Below are positions 23,906 through 35,526 of a stretch of 64,000 bases of DNA, piece after piece. The notes under the pieces were generated by a model. The model did no database searches and was not told the DNA's origin. It worked only from the letters and a program-made list of their open reading frames with translations. Where the stretch lies: assembly GCF_007565055.1 (NCBI RefSeq), contig NC_044549.1, positions 65,190,882 to 65,254,881 of the forward strand. Direction: 5' to 3'. The stretch is from Rhinopithecus roxellana. Its lineage: Eukaryota > Chordata > Mammalia > Primates > Cercopithecidae. Both the position numbers and the translations under genes were made by a program. Within the stretch, counting starts at the first letter, position 1; every line of letters starts with the position of its first letter.

Positions 23906-24657
23906 CAAACAGAAAGGTCTTTCATGGCTATGTTTAATAAAATGCCCTCAGAGTCTACCAGAATGGTCCATTTTATAACTATTTTTCTATATCCTTTGAA
24001 AAACAGTTTTTGTTTTCTTTGTTATGTAAGATCTATCACTATATAGCACACATTCATCCTTTACTTAGTTCTAAGAAAAAGTTTGCCTCTTCTGATAATT
24101 GTATATGCTTTCTATATCCAAGATGAAAAATTTATAAACCAACGTGTTTCCATTTTGGTTTCAGCGATCAGGACACTTCCCAGCTGTTATAATTAATGTC
24201 TCCCAGGTGCCTCAAATCTTTTTAAATGGTCGCCTTCTATTTTTATCTGTGCTTGTCCTATTTTATATTAATTTCCTTCTGTAAGCCAACTCAGGTCTTT
24301 ATAGAAGCCCTTGAGTATAAATCATAAAGAAATATCTATGTATTATATAATAAAAATTAATGTAATTTTTTGTGGCTTCTTATTGTGCCTGCTCTGGGGC
24401 CATTTCATTGCCAACTGACATCCTGCCACAAGGAAGACAAAGTAAGAGAAAAGAAATGAAAATTAAATTAATCATTTTTAGAGGAGGTTCTGAGTCTTAA
24501 GTAAATCATACCACTGCAGTACAGAGTTTAAATCTGAATTATTTATGTACTCTTTTAGAACACTAATCTCTGTAGTCATCTCTGCTGAATAAAAAAAAAA
24601 AAAAAATGACAGTTGTTTTGATAAAGAGAAGAATGAAATCCACTTTTATTTATAATA
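23906..24657. other. unassigned AT-rich intronic sequence
   Basis: Nothing recognised apart from a 17-nt A run at 24590-24606. Confidence 0.5.
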
Positions 24658-24825
24658 ATCAGCTGGGAAACATGTGCAAATTCCCAGGCCCCACCCCTAA
24701 ACATTCTGATTCTGTAGTTAGGGAAGGGGCTTGGATCTATTAAATATAAAGCACATATATAAATAAGAAACAGATAAGTAAGGCCTGTGATCTGAGGACC
24801 ACACCTTTTGAAACTTTGCAGAAAG
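24658..24825 (+). mobile_element. MER5A fragment (hAT-Charlie MITE)
   Basis: TTCCCAGGCCCCACCCCTAA, ACATTCTGATTCTGTAGTTA, and the end GATCTGAGGACCACACCTTT. The middle is disrupted by an AT-rich stretch. Confidence 0.8.
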
Positions 24826-25504
24826 CGGTAATTTATACGTTATGCAGAAAAACCTTCTGATACACCTTAGCCTTCATTACAATACAAGCCTGGGTTGGCT
24901 AAGGTCATTTCAATTCAGACATTTACCAAAAGCCACTTGGCATTAATTGGTTTTTCTATCAAATACTCAGAATGAATAGCTGAATACTTTGTTATACAGT
25001 AAGTCAAAAATATCTACACAGAACCTTTGCATTCACAGGAATATTCTTGGAACATTATCATGAAGCAAAAGAAGTATTTTAATGTTCTGGACCATAGGCA
25101 ATTTAATGATATATTTCTCAAAAAGCTTGTTAAAATACATTCCTTATTTTTATAATAATTTGTTATGATCATATGTAGTTACATAATCATTTAATAGCAA
25201 GATAATGAATCAAACTGAGCCTATCCTCCCAATAGCCCTTACCTAAGAAACAAGAATTGTCCTTTGCTTGGAGGCTCGTGAAAATGAAATGAATTAAGTT
25301 TATAAAACACAGTAGGCTTTCAATAAATGGTAGCTGTATTTCTTTGGTAGGAAAGACTTTATATTCTGCTTTGAAAATATTTGAAACATTTTAAAAATGC
25401 ATGTGTTTTTTATACACAGTCGAAACAAAATGAATATTTTGAATCTTGTAGTTATAAAAACATAGAAGGAAATCTCAAGAAAAATGGTCTCAGAAATACT
25501 AAGA
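24826..25504. other. unassigned AT-rich intronic sequence
   Basis: Nothing recognised. Confidence 0.5.
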
Positions 25505-25684
25505 AAAATCTCATATATTATTGTTGGTGAAAATGTAAATTGGTGTAACTTTGCAAAGTTTGATAAATTTCTATGACTCTCCCTAGAAAGGTCTATGTAC
25601 AAATATCTTCTCTGCAGTGCTATTTACAAAAGAAAAAGGCTGCAAACAACTTAAATGATTCTTGAAAGAATATGGTTTATATGA
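25505..25684 (+). mobile_element. old L1 3' end fragment
   Basis: ATTGTTGGTGAAAATGTAAA, GCAGTGCTATTTACAAAAGA and CTGCAAACAACTTAAATGAT resemble the late ORF2/3' region of L1M copies. Confidence 0.7.
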
Positions 25685-25685
25685 A

Positions 25686-25852
25686 GCCTTGGTTTTCAAG
25701 CTTCACCGTGCATCAAAATCACCTGGAGGTCTTGTTAAAAACCTGTGGCCCTTCCCAACCCAGGAGGGTCTGAAGCAGCAAGTCTGAGATGGGGCCTGAA
25801 AATCTGCATTTATAATAAATTCCCCAGTGCAGCTGAGGCTGCTGGTTTATGC
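25686..25852 (+). mobile_element. MER5A (hAT-Charlie MITE), right end missing
   Basis: GGTTTTCAAGCTTCACCGTG, CATCAAAATCACCTGGAGGT, GGGGCCTGAAAATCTGCATT. It is near complete but lacks the last 20 or so bases. Confidence 0.92.
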
Positions 25853-27207
25853 CATAGATTATTACACATATGTGTAAAAAATCAGAGCCATATGCTCTAA
25901 AACAGAATAATCTCCAAAATCTGTTGCACATGAATTGTAAAGCGCTGAACGCTCTTCTTCTTTGTATTACTACTTTAAAAAGTCTATACTTACATAGGCT
26001 TGAACAGGCATATAGGAGTTGCTGCTTGGAGACTCAGGAGATGGGGTAGGAAGACATCCTCTTTATTGTATAACTTTAATGTTTTACATGTGTATATATT
26101 ATTTTTAAAAGAAGAGCTATCTACTGAAAAAAAAAGCAATTGAAGAATATTCATGTTTAGTTAGTTACTTTTAAACTGATTTACAAAACGCCTATCATCT
26201 TCCTAGGCCAGGAGCATCCGACTCCAAAGTTATTGCAGTAGCATGAAATTTGAAATCTAGAGAAAGAATCCTAAAGACAGCTCTCTGTATGTATTTTTTG
26301 GCAACACATCAGGATTACGTTGCATTAATGATCTCAACATGAGGGAAATAGATATGAAAAATGATGTGTTTCTTTTAGAGCAGCCAAGTATAATGTTAAA
26401 ATACTAACAATGTCAGTATGGAGGAATGGATGAAAACACAAAAAGATAATCTGTTCATTTACCATTAGGAGGTATGTGCTGGTGAAAGTACCTGACATTC
26501 ACACAGGTTGCAGGTGTGGAAAGCAAACTGCCTAAAACAGTTAGATTGTTGAGCATTTCTTTAAATAGGAAGCCAATGACTGGTATGAAACTTCATTGTA
26601 GCTGATGCACATTTTCAATAAAAAATTGCTGTGATTTTTCCTTGTTATGACTTAGCTCAAAACTTTTTTTGGCAAATGAAAATGTACTGCTCATTTCATC
26701 TAGCGGAGAGTTTGAAATGTTCTTTTTATGTTGAAAGATCAAATTACTGAGATTACACTCAAAGGAAAAATAAAATCTATTTACCAGTAAGTTTTTTTAT
26801 GTACACTCCAGATGCTATAAAAACAAAGCAAATGAAATAATTCAAATGGCCAATAAACACAAAATTCTAAAACTTCTTTCACAAATATGCAACAGCCTGT
26901 TAATGGTCAAATTTATTTTAATATTATTAAAATGTCATATTTTATAAAGTTCTATGAAAAAACAAAATTCAGATTCCCATTAATGGTCTATTTTATTTTA
27001 ATATTAACACCTAATATTTTGTAGAATCCTTTGATAAACAAGATTATAAAATTGTCTTTGTTGGAAAAAATAAATCACCATTTAGTGTAAGAGAGCAATG
27101 AAAAAGTGTTTTGATTGTTTGCAAAAGTCTAATTTACTCCTAATGGGAAACAGTTTTCAGCAAATAACTTTCCATTAAAAAATGATAAAATTTTAGAGGT
27201 CATGTAT
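25853..27207. other. unassigned AT-rich sequence with a short internal duplication
   Basis: Nothing named. Two copies of a TTAATGGTC...TTTATTTTAATATTA segment lie about 80 bp apart (26899-26928 and 26980-27007), suggesting an old tandem duplication. Confidence 0.5.
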
Positions 27208-27362
27208 GCATAGGGGTTAACAGACATCGATTTATAAGTAACTGGTCAAAACTTTTTATACTTTATCATCAACTATATGCCTAAGGAAAATTACCTCAAC
27301 TCTTTGAGACTTAATCATCTCATCTGTAGAATAGATATTATATAATAATATCATTGACCTCA
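27208..27362 (+). mobile_element. MIR SINE
   Basis: GGGGTTAACAGACATCGATT, GGAAAATTACCTCAACTCTT, AATCATCTCATCTGTAGAAT, then ATATTATATAATAATATCAT: MIR block order in sense. Confidence 0.82.
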
Positions 27363-28167
27363 GCCAGGCTGGACAAGAACTGCCCCCCACAAAAAATAAA
27401 CCCAGTATTCAAACATAAAATGTTATTTGTAGTATAGCAGTGAGGTGATGCTATGGAGTCATTTCTACTACCCTTTTAAAATAAACTGATGAAAAAGGGT
27501 TTACTGTGATTTATCACATGTGCCACATGCATACTCACTATTAAAAATATTTTAAATTCAGCATTTATAAATGAAGTCAGATAGAATATAAAATCCATTA
27601 CATTTTTAACACCTTTCCTTAAGAAAAAAAATGTTGCATGGCTCAGAGGAGAGATAAATTAATACAGGACAACAAACAAATCCAAAGATCTAAGAAATTT
27701 TAAATGAAACACAACCACACCTGACATCGAGATCAGAACAAAAGAGTTCTACATGTTCCCATGAAGATAATTCTGTTATAAAGAGCACCACCCACACCCA
27801 CATCCACCAAGGTATCTTCTATCATCTCTGATGACCTTACCCTGGCTTGACCATGCAATTTCTCATCTATACCAAGGCACCTTTGAAAATAAAAATAAGA
27901 CTAGGCATGAAGTAGGATAAATAGGTGAAAACTAAGAGTGTTCCAGACAAATGGAGACAAACTGTCACCTTCAGTCAAACTATCAGTAAGAGTAATTCTA
28001 TAGAGACTGAAGACAGCTGGCAATTTGATGAGGTCTGGGAACACAGCTCTCTGCTTAAGAAATATCTGGAATTATCAATTGAAAATAAAAAACTTATAAA
28101 GTCATTAATAATAAAAGTAGTTTATCTTTTTCAGGACTTACAGTATACCTGGGGCTAATGGTTTCAG
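27363..28167. other. unassigned intronic sequence
   Basis: Nothing recognised. Confidence 0.5.
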
Positions 28168-28438
28168 GAGTTGGCAAACTACAGCTGGAGGGCCAAATCC
28201 AGCCTGCCACATGTTTTTGTCTGGTCTGAGAGCTAAAAATGGCTTGTATATTTTAAGTAGCTGGAAAAAAAATCAAATGAATTACTTTTCATGACATGTG
28301 AAAATTATATGAAACAAAAATTTCAGTGCCCATGAGTATAGTTTTATTGGAACACAAGCCACACCCATTTGTCTACATATTGTGGTTTCCATACTAAGAA
28401 GGCAGAATTCAGTAGCTATGAGACCATATGCCCCACAA
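28168..28438 (+). mobile_element. hAT-Charlie element, 3' truncated
   Basis: GAGTTGGCAAACTACAGCTG, AGGGCCAAATCCAGCCTGCC, TTTTATTGGAACACAAGCCA, ending at ATGCCCCACAAAG. This is the familiar GGCAAACTA/GGCC-type Charlie sequence with the far terminus missing. Confidence 0.82.
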
Positions 28439-28439
28439 A

Positions 28440-28720
28440 GGAGTCAGATTCTAAAAGCTATGTACTGTATGATTCTATTTATATGACCTTCTGGATATAT
28501 CAGAACTACCGAGATGGAGAAGAGATCAGAGGTTATTAAAGGTAAGGGATAGGAGAGGTTTCGCTGCAAAGGAGCAGCAGGAGAAAACATTATGGGATGA
28601 TAGAAATATTCTGTAGCTTGATTGTGTCACTGGTGTATTTGTCAACACTCATAGATGTATACATTAAATGGTGTGAATTTTTACATATGTAATTACGAAA
28701 ACAAAAACAAAAGCTGGTCT
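28440..28720 (+). mobile_element. L1ME-type 3' end
   Basis: TACTGTATGATTCTATTTAT, TATGGGATGATAGAAATATT, TTGATTGTGTCACTGGTGTA, AAATGGTGTGAATTTTTACA: the standard L1ME tail in sense. Confidence 0.88.
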
Positions 28721-29084
28721 GTTTGGTTCCAAAGCCCATAGCCCTAGAGACTCAATAGAAACATAGTTTTCTTTCCACATATGTTCTCTTCCAGCTGGAA
28801 GTTGCAGACCAACCGTAGATTCTTAGTCTTAATTTAGGTGTCCCTAAATACTAGAGCTGTAGTTTTGTTCAATGAAAGACTGCTAGGATTACCTGCTTCA
28901 TGTGAAGTTTGGCTGTCTTGACGTTACTGACTGAGTGTTCCACATACATTCCAGACTGACTGGACTCCTCAGGGGTCGGTTCCTGAATCCTCTTATCTCT
29001 GCCTTGTATCAGGGTGTTTGTGATAATTTTCCTCCATGGAGCTTTCTCTCTTTTCTCCATGTTGCCTCTTCCTACAAGTTTTTC
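28721..29084. other. unassigned sequence, possibly L2 5' continuation
   Basis: No confident assignment. It runs into the L2 downstream. Confidence 0.45.
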
Positions 29085-29745
29085 AAGACCCAGAGCGACC
29101 TCACTGTCATCCTTCACTCACCCTTCACTCATGCCGAATCAATCACCAACCTCTGTACTTCTTCCTCTGCGTATTTCCTGATCCTTTCCTCTTCATCTCC
29201 AAGCTAAGATCCTTATCAAGGCCACCATCACGAATTCACTCTATTAATAGCAAAGAGCCCAGAAAATCTTCCAAGTGCAAATCTCACTCTCCTACTGACC
29301 TGCTTAATTTATGCCCAATGGCTTTCTATTGACTTCTGAAGGGGTGCAAGATCTCTGTCCTACCTATCTCCTAAGTCTCATGTTTCTCCATTAATCTCTG
29401 TAAATTCTAGGGTTCAAACATTAAACTTCTTTCAGAACTCTGCATATCCTATGATTGTTGAGGTTCCTATCACTAAGGCTTTGCACATGTTGTGCGCTCT
29501 GCTGAAACTCTTTTCCTCCACCTTTATATTTTCCTCCTCACCTCCTACTCACCCAGTAGTTCTCAGTTAAAATCTGTCTTTAACCCTTAAGGTAGTGTGC
29601 CCAAATACCCACAAACAAGGTTATGCCTTTTATTATTCTCCCATAACACCTTTAATTCACTTTCATAAACTTGGGCTATTATACTTTTCCTGGAGCACTT
29701 CAAAACATTCTAACAACAGCTTGTTACTTTATTGTAAATACTTCA
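29085..29745 (+). mobile_element. L2 LINE 3' fragment
   Basis: TTCACTCATGCCGAATCAAT, TATCAAGGCCACCATCACGA, CCCAATGGCTTTCTATTGAC, GGCTTTGCACATGTTGTGCG and TCACCTCCTACTCACCCAGT appear in L2 order. It is one of the longest L2 pieces in the window. Confidence 0.83.
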
Positions 29746-29799
29746 GAATTATTTATAACATCTGTAACTTTTTTCAGTTAACGTAATAGTTTAACTTTA

Positions 29800-31084
29800 T
29801 TGCACACAGTGGTTTGAAATGTTTTCTCCAAGTCTTACTGTACAATTGCTCCAGAACCATTTGTTGAAAAGGGTACCCTTCCTCCAATGAATTGTCTCTG
29901 TATCTTTGTCAAAAAATTAGTTGAGAATATATGTGTGAGTCAACTTTCAGATTCTCTATTTTGTTCCTTGATCCATGTGTCTTCTCTACCAACACAATAC
30001 AGTCTTGATAACTTAGCTAAATAGTAATCCTTAATATCTGGTCAAGTGATTCTTCACATTTCAATCTTCTTTGTTGAGACTGCTTTACCTTACAGTCTGA
30101 GCCTTTCTATATAAATTTTAGAATAAGATTTTTATATCTAATAACAAATCAAAACTAGCAAACAAAAAGACCTCACTGGGATTTTGATAGGAACTGTATT
30201 AAAACTACATATCAATTTTAGGAGAATTAACATCTTTACTGTATTGAATATTTCAATCTATGAACATGGTATGTTTCTCCATTTATTATATTTAGGTCTT
30301 CTTTGATTTCTTTTGTGAGTTTTATACAATGTTCAGCATAAAGATCCTGTACATGTTTGGTTAAGTGTATACCTATGTATTTCATTTCCTTAAAGCAATT
30401 TGTAATTGATATTGTGTTGGTAACTTTGGTTTCCATCAGATCGTTATCATATTAAAATATCACTGGTTTTTGTGTGCTGATCTTGTATCCTGTGACCTTG
30501 CTGAATTCACTTAGTTTTAGGATATTTTTGTCGATTCCTTGGGATTTTACAGTTATCATCTAAAAGTAGAGATAGTTTTCACAGTTATCATCTAAAAGTA
30601 CAGAAAATTTTATTTCTTATTTTCATATATATGTATATATATATGCCTTTCATTTCTTTTTCTTTTTATTTTTTGCCTTATTGTGATGCCTATAATTTCC
30701 AGTACTATCTTGAAGAAGAGAAGTGAGTATGGATATCTCTGCCTTATTTCCAGTCTTAATAGGTAACCCTTTGGTTTCCTACCATTACATATTATGTTAA
30801 CTGTAGGATTTTTGAAGGTGCTTTTTATGAAGTTAAAATAATTACCTTGAATTCCTCTAATTTCATGAGAAATGTTATCATGCATAGGTACTGAATTTTA
30901 TCAAAGGCTTTTTTCTGTGCCAATCGACATGATCATATAATTATTTTTCTTTACCTGACTGATATAATGTGTTACACTGATTGAATTTCAAAAGTTAGAC
31001 CAAACTTGCATTCCTGGGATAAACCCTATTTGAACAATTTGGTCATGATGTATAAAGCTTTTAATATTTTGTGTAATTTAAGCT
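29800..31084 (-). mobile_element. old L1 ORF2 fragment, antisense
   Basis: Reversed ORF2 text throughout: AGAACCATTTGTTGAAAAGG, GTGCTGATCTTGTATCCTGT, GACCTTGCTGAATTCACTTA, TTGCATTCCTGGGATAAACC. No frame survives. A 32-bp unit is tandemly duplicated inside it at 30549-30600. Confidence 0.93.
30549..30600. repeat. 32-bp tandem duplication inside the L1
   Basis: The 20-mer ACAGTTATCATCTAAAAGTA occurs at 30549-30568 and again at 30581-30600, identical, giving a 32-bp period. Confidence 0.95.
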
Positions 31085-31432
31085 GCTAATATTTTTAAAA
31101 TCTGTAGCAGTTTTGCACTCCTTCTCCTCCTCTTCCTTTGTTCATGCCATTTATCTATTGCAGAAAATCAGTCATTTGTGCTGTTAAATTAATATATATT
31201 ACAAATTATATTATATAATATATATTATAAATTACAATATAAAATAGGCTAATTGCATCTCTTTAATGTCTTTTAACTTGTACTTCTATCCCCTAAATTG
31301 GTAGTTAGACTTAGAGGTTTGATTAGAGTCAAGTTATTATTTACTGATTGATTTATATTAATGATCATTCAAAGTTGGTGCTATATACTTTCCAGCGCAT
31401 CAAATGAAGAGGCACCTAAATTTGGATGTCCT
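31085..31432 (+). repeat. local duplication, copy A part 1
   Basis: From TTTGCACTCCTTCTCCTCCT to GGCACCTAAATTTGGATGTC this stretch recurs at 34552-34858. The first 87 bp differ at 3 sites; the rest differ more. Copy A has an extra AT-rich stretch (31190-31235) absent from copy B. No known repeat family was recognised, so this is read as duplicated unique DNA. Confidence 0.88.
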
Positions 31433-31790
31433 TCTTTTAGCAATGTTAAAATTGATAAGTAGGTTCATGCATTTCTTTCCCAAACTAGATCCATTAATTT
31501 GAGATCATTACTAAAATCTTCAATTTTATTTCAATCTATTTTTATTTACTTTGCATCATATTGTTAGATAGTTACAGTATCAGACAATAACTAAGATGGC
31601 TTGACAAAAAATTGAGGAATTGGATTGATAGACACTAGTGTTAAATAAGGAGGATATTTCAATGGGATGATTTTATAAATGGTCAGTTTATTAATGAATA
31701 TTTTCTTGTCAAGACCACTTATGTTTCTCAATTCTGCATCATAACTACAAGCAATACTGACCACATGGATATCAAGGAAACTGTGCCCCC
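31433..31790. other. unassigned intronic sequence
   Basis: Nothing recognised. This sequence has no counterpart in copy B of the local duplication. Confidence 0.5.
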
Positions 31791-32196
31791 TGATACGGTT
31801 TGGATCTGTGTCCCCACCCAAATCTCATGTTGACTTGTAATCCCACTGGGGATTGGAGGTGGGTCCTGGTGGGAGTTGGCTACATCATGAGGATGGATCC
31901 TTCATGAATGGTTTAGCACCATCCCTTTGGTGCTGTTCTCCTGACAAAGTTCTTAGATCTAGTTCTTTAAATATGTGTGGAACATCCCCTGTCACTCTCT
32001 CTTCTTCCTGCTCCAGCCACTTAAGATATGCCTGTTTCCCCTTCACTTTCCACCATGATTGTAAGTTTCCTGAGGCCTACCCAGAAGCTGCTATGCTTCC
32101 TGTACAGTCTATAGAACCATGAGCCAACTAAACACCTTTTCTCTATAAATTACAGTCTCAGGTATTTCTTTACAGCAATGTGAAATAGGCTCAAAT
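31791..32196 (+). mobile_element. MaLR solo LTR, MST type
   Basis: It starts TGATACGGTTTGGATCTGTG and includes CCACCCAAATCTCATGTTGA, CACCATGATTGTAAGTTTCC, TATAAATTACAGTCTCAGGT and a terminal CAGCAATGTGAAATAGGC. There is no internal region. A polyadenylation-like CCAACTAAACACC lies at about 32122. Confidence 0.9.
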
Positions 32197-32559
32197 TCCA
32201 TACAAAGACATAGAAGACCTAATGGTGTTTAATCTTAATCCACTCTCCTTTGTGCAAAATTTACTCAAATAAAACTATTCCTTAATATCCATAGAAATTT
32301 TCATGTCTATGCCTTTGTTTTAAAATGGACTACTGCCTAGAATACAACTCAAAAAATCTAAAGCAGTGTCAATATTCAAAGTTTTTAATGGCCTGTGTAA
32401 CATGGACACCAACAAATTAGACTGAATATCAGCCAGTAAATCCCACTGATGGGTGCCAACCAGTCCTGCTCCGTAGCTCCAGTGTTCTTTAAGAAGCTAC
32501 TTACCAGGCCACTTCCTCCATAATATATTTATTGATTTCCCCAGACTCCTGTTGTCCTC
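32197..32559. other. unassigned intronic sequence
   Basis: Nothing recognised. Confidence 0.5.
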
Positions 32560-32985
32560 TATTGATATTAAAGTCAGGATCACATCATTTCCTTTTCAAT
32601 GGTTATAGCCTATGTTATTTCCCCCTCTAGTTTGTAAACTTCCTGAGGTTATAAGCTCTCTGATTCACCTTTGATGCCCTTATTCTCCTTAGGATAAAGC
32701 CTGTCCTCACATTCTTTAAAGATCTACATGTTTTTGAAATGCAGAAACAATCAGCATCTTTAATCTGAAACCTTTCATACCCTTCCATGTCCTGTTAATG
32801 TCTTCCTACTCTCTGCTTCCATAATTTCTTCAAATTCTTCCTTGTAGATCCATCAATCATTCCTGATAAACTATGGATCAATTAAGGGCAAGAAGCATGT
32901 CTTTATGTCCCTCACATTTAGCATAGTTACTGGCACTTAGAACTTGCTCTTTAAAGGATTATTAATTTAAATAACACAACATCAA
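32560..32985 (+). mobile_element. probable L2 LINE fragment
   Basis: TCTCCTTAGGATAAAGCCTG, ACCTTTCATACCCTTCCATG, AGGGCAAGAAGCATGTCTTT and AGCATAGTTACTGGCACTTA resemble L2 blocks in sense, with internal rearrangement. Confidence 0.62.
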
Positions 32986-33722
32986 ACTGAGCTCAGTAAT
33001 TGTTGGTTCAATGAAGATATGTAACAACCCTGAGCCATTAAGCATTTGCTTTCTACAGTTTCTAGACTTTGCTAATTTGTATGTTGTATACGTCTCTTTT
33101 CTGAAAGAAGTATGGAAACCTTATGAGTTTGTGGCATGTCTTTTTGTCTCTCCCATAGAGACATAGTATCTACGAATATCTGAAAATGGCTGACAGGTAA
33201 CTTCAATATGAATAGACATGAATTTCTGTTAGTACGTAAATGTGAAAGAAGATTAAAAGCTGGCTATATAGGTAACATAATTCCTAGCAGCTAGGAGAGA
33301 GAGTGAGGCACACCTATTCCTGCCTCCTGCTGATAGAATCCATGGTTCTTTCTCTCATTATGATGCGAACTCCCTTCGTGAATGCCACTATGAAGAGTAA
33401 TTGGTTTTCTGGATTCTAGATTTCCCACACAAGATGTCAAATGAATTTCCACCTCATGCAGACATATCTCACAGCAGGGACGAGACTATCTTAGAAACTT
33501 TACATGTTTCCAGTTTAACACTGTTCTGCCTGGTTTCTTGGTCAATCATTTAAGGAAACCTGAAAAACATGTTTTCTGTTATTGTTGTTTTGTTCCCAGG
33601 TCAACATCTCCTGGAGAGTCAGCATGTCTTATTCAAACCCTCCACTTCCTCTCTAATGAAATGATGCTGTTGTCAAAAGTCTTCTATGTTGTTCACCAGC
33701 AGCTTTAAATCAATTCATATTA
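32986..33722. other. unassigned intronic sequence
   Basis: Nothing recognised. Confidence 0.5.
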
Positions 33723-33905
33723 CACAATTGTTGAATTTAAAAACAAAATCCACAGGGAAAAGAAATGGTGGTTTGTAGCCAAGAGCATATGTACCTGTTT
33801 TTACTATTTCTATTACATTTAATGCAGTTGACATTTGTAAACAGACATTCCTCAGGAATCCTTTGACAGTGTCAGTTGCCTATTAAACTTAGGTAGGCCT
33901 TAAAT
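33723..33905 (+). repeat. local duplication, copy A part 2
   Basis: AACAAAATCCACAGGGAAAA through TATGTACC and CAGTGTCAGTTGCCTATTAA recurs at 34862-35045 with roughly 15 percent difference by eye. Confidence 0.85.
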
Positions 33906-33944
33906 GCTCTCCATAGTACTTTTTCCCCAGAGTCAAAAATGTAT

Positions 33945-34120
33945 GCAGTAATTAAAGCATGAACTTTAGAATGAAAAATAGTAGGCTTTCAATACAGCTC
34001 CCTTCTTACAATCTGTATTACCTCATAGAGTTGTTATAAGGATACAATGAGATAACCATGTAAAAGCTTTCATTAGTACTGTGTTTGGTCCATAATAATT
34101 GCTCAAGTACAATTTATAAT
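33945..34120 (+). mobile_element. MIR SINE
   Basis: TTAAAGCATGAACTTTAGAA, ATTACCTCATAGAGTTGTTA, TAAGGATACAATGAGATAAC, CATAATAATTGCTCAAGTAC: MIR in sense. Confidence 0.85.
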
Positions 34121-34544
34121 TACAATAGATCAAAAACACAAATGCAAAAAATCATAAAATCTGCATTTATTAAGCAGCCCCCATAATCCTCAACTGAATG
34201 TATCATCTATTGCTCCCCAAATAAACTTGATTATAGAACCCAAAGCTAATATATTCTGATTTCTTTTTTGTTGAAATACTTGGTGGTACACACAGATATA
34301 AAAGCAGAAATATATACTAACAGTAGTCTGGCATGAGATGGGCAGAAGGATTTAAAGGAAAGAATGTCAGTGGAAGGATATGCTTACAGCTTAAAATTCA
34401 GCTGCCAAGGCCCAGAGTGCTTACATCCCAGTCCAGAGGACATTAGTCACAAATATTCAGTTACAAGCTACTAGATCCAGTAGGTGGTATCCAAAAAGTG
34501 ACTACTCAGAAAAAAAGTCCATATTATATAGTTATGAGTTTGTG
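34121..34544. other. unassigned intronic sequence
   Basis: Nothing recognised. Confidence 0.5.
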
Positions 34545-35045
34545 GTATAATATTTTAAAAATCAGTAGCAGTTTTGCACTCCTTGTCCTCCTCCTCCTTT
34601 GTTCATGCCATTTATCTATTGCAGAAAATCAGTCATTTGTGTTGTTAAATTAATTATAACATAAAACAGGTTAATTGTATCTCTTTTTAAAATGTCTTTT
34701 AACTTGTACTTCTATCTCCTAAATGGGTAGTTAGATCTAGAGGCTTAATTAGAGTCAAGTTATTATTTATTAATTGATTGATATTAACAATCTTTCATAG
34801 TTGGTGCTACACACCTTCTATGGCATCAAATCAAGAGGCACCTAATTTGGATGTCCACATGACACAACTGTTGAATTTGAAAACAAAATCCACAGGGAAA
34901 AGTCGTGGTGATTTCTAGCCAAGAGTATATGTACCATGTTTTAATATTTCTATTACCACTGATCCTGTTCAAATTTGTAAATAAACATTCCCTAAGAACC
35001 TTCTGACAATGTCAGTTTCCTATTAAAACTAATTGGATCTTAACT
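34545..35045 (+). repeat. local duplication, condensed copy B
   Basis: Positions 34552-34858 match 31098-31432 and positions 34862-35045 match 33723-33905, in the same order and orientation. The two parts are joined almost directly (at about 34858-34862). The 2.29 kb that separates them in copy A, including the MST LTR and the L2, is absent. Confidence 0.87.
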
Positions 35046-35486
35046 TATAAAAGTGGCTGGTACACAGCAGGCCTTCAGTAACTGTAAGCTAACTTCCAAA
35101 ATTATTTTCCCCCAGGCTTTGTGTTCTATTCTGGGGATACAAAGAATACTAAATGATCCCACACAGAGTATTAAGTATTGTGCAGACACGTAGAAGGAAC
35201 AACAACAAAAAGGTCTTTATCATCACTATTATACTCACCATTCAGTCAAAGAGTGTGGGGATTCGTAGATGATTTAAAACAAAAACAAATAAACAAACCA
35301 AAAAACCTCAACCATAAAAGGTAAAAACAGAAAATAATGGGAAGGATCCAACTACAGCCTTCAATGAACTAACCAGCACTGAACTGATTTTTCTCTGCTG
35401 GCGTCTTCTAAAGGAAGAATCTAGAAAGCAGGATAAACTGAGGATTGTTTCCATTTTTTCTTATATCTATCCAGAAGTCGTTGCAT

Positions 35487-35488
<2 letters not shown>
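35046..35488. other. unassigned intronic sequence with a MIR-like scrap
   Basis: GTGGCTGGTACACAGCAGGC at about 35053 looks like a MIR 3' end, perhaps the remnant of the MIR that follows copy A. Nothing else is seen. Confidence 0.45.

Positions 35489-35525
<37 letters not shown>
35489..35525. repeat. (A)n tract, 37 nt
   Basis: A pure A run with no recognisable retroelement body upstream. Confidence 0.97.
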
Positions 35526-35526
<1 letters not shown>

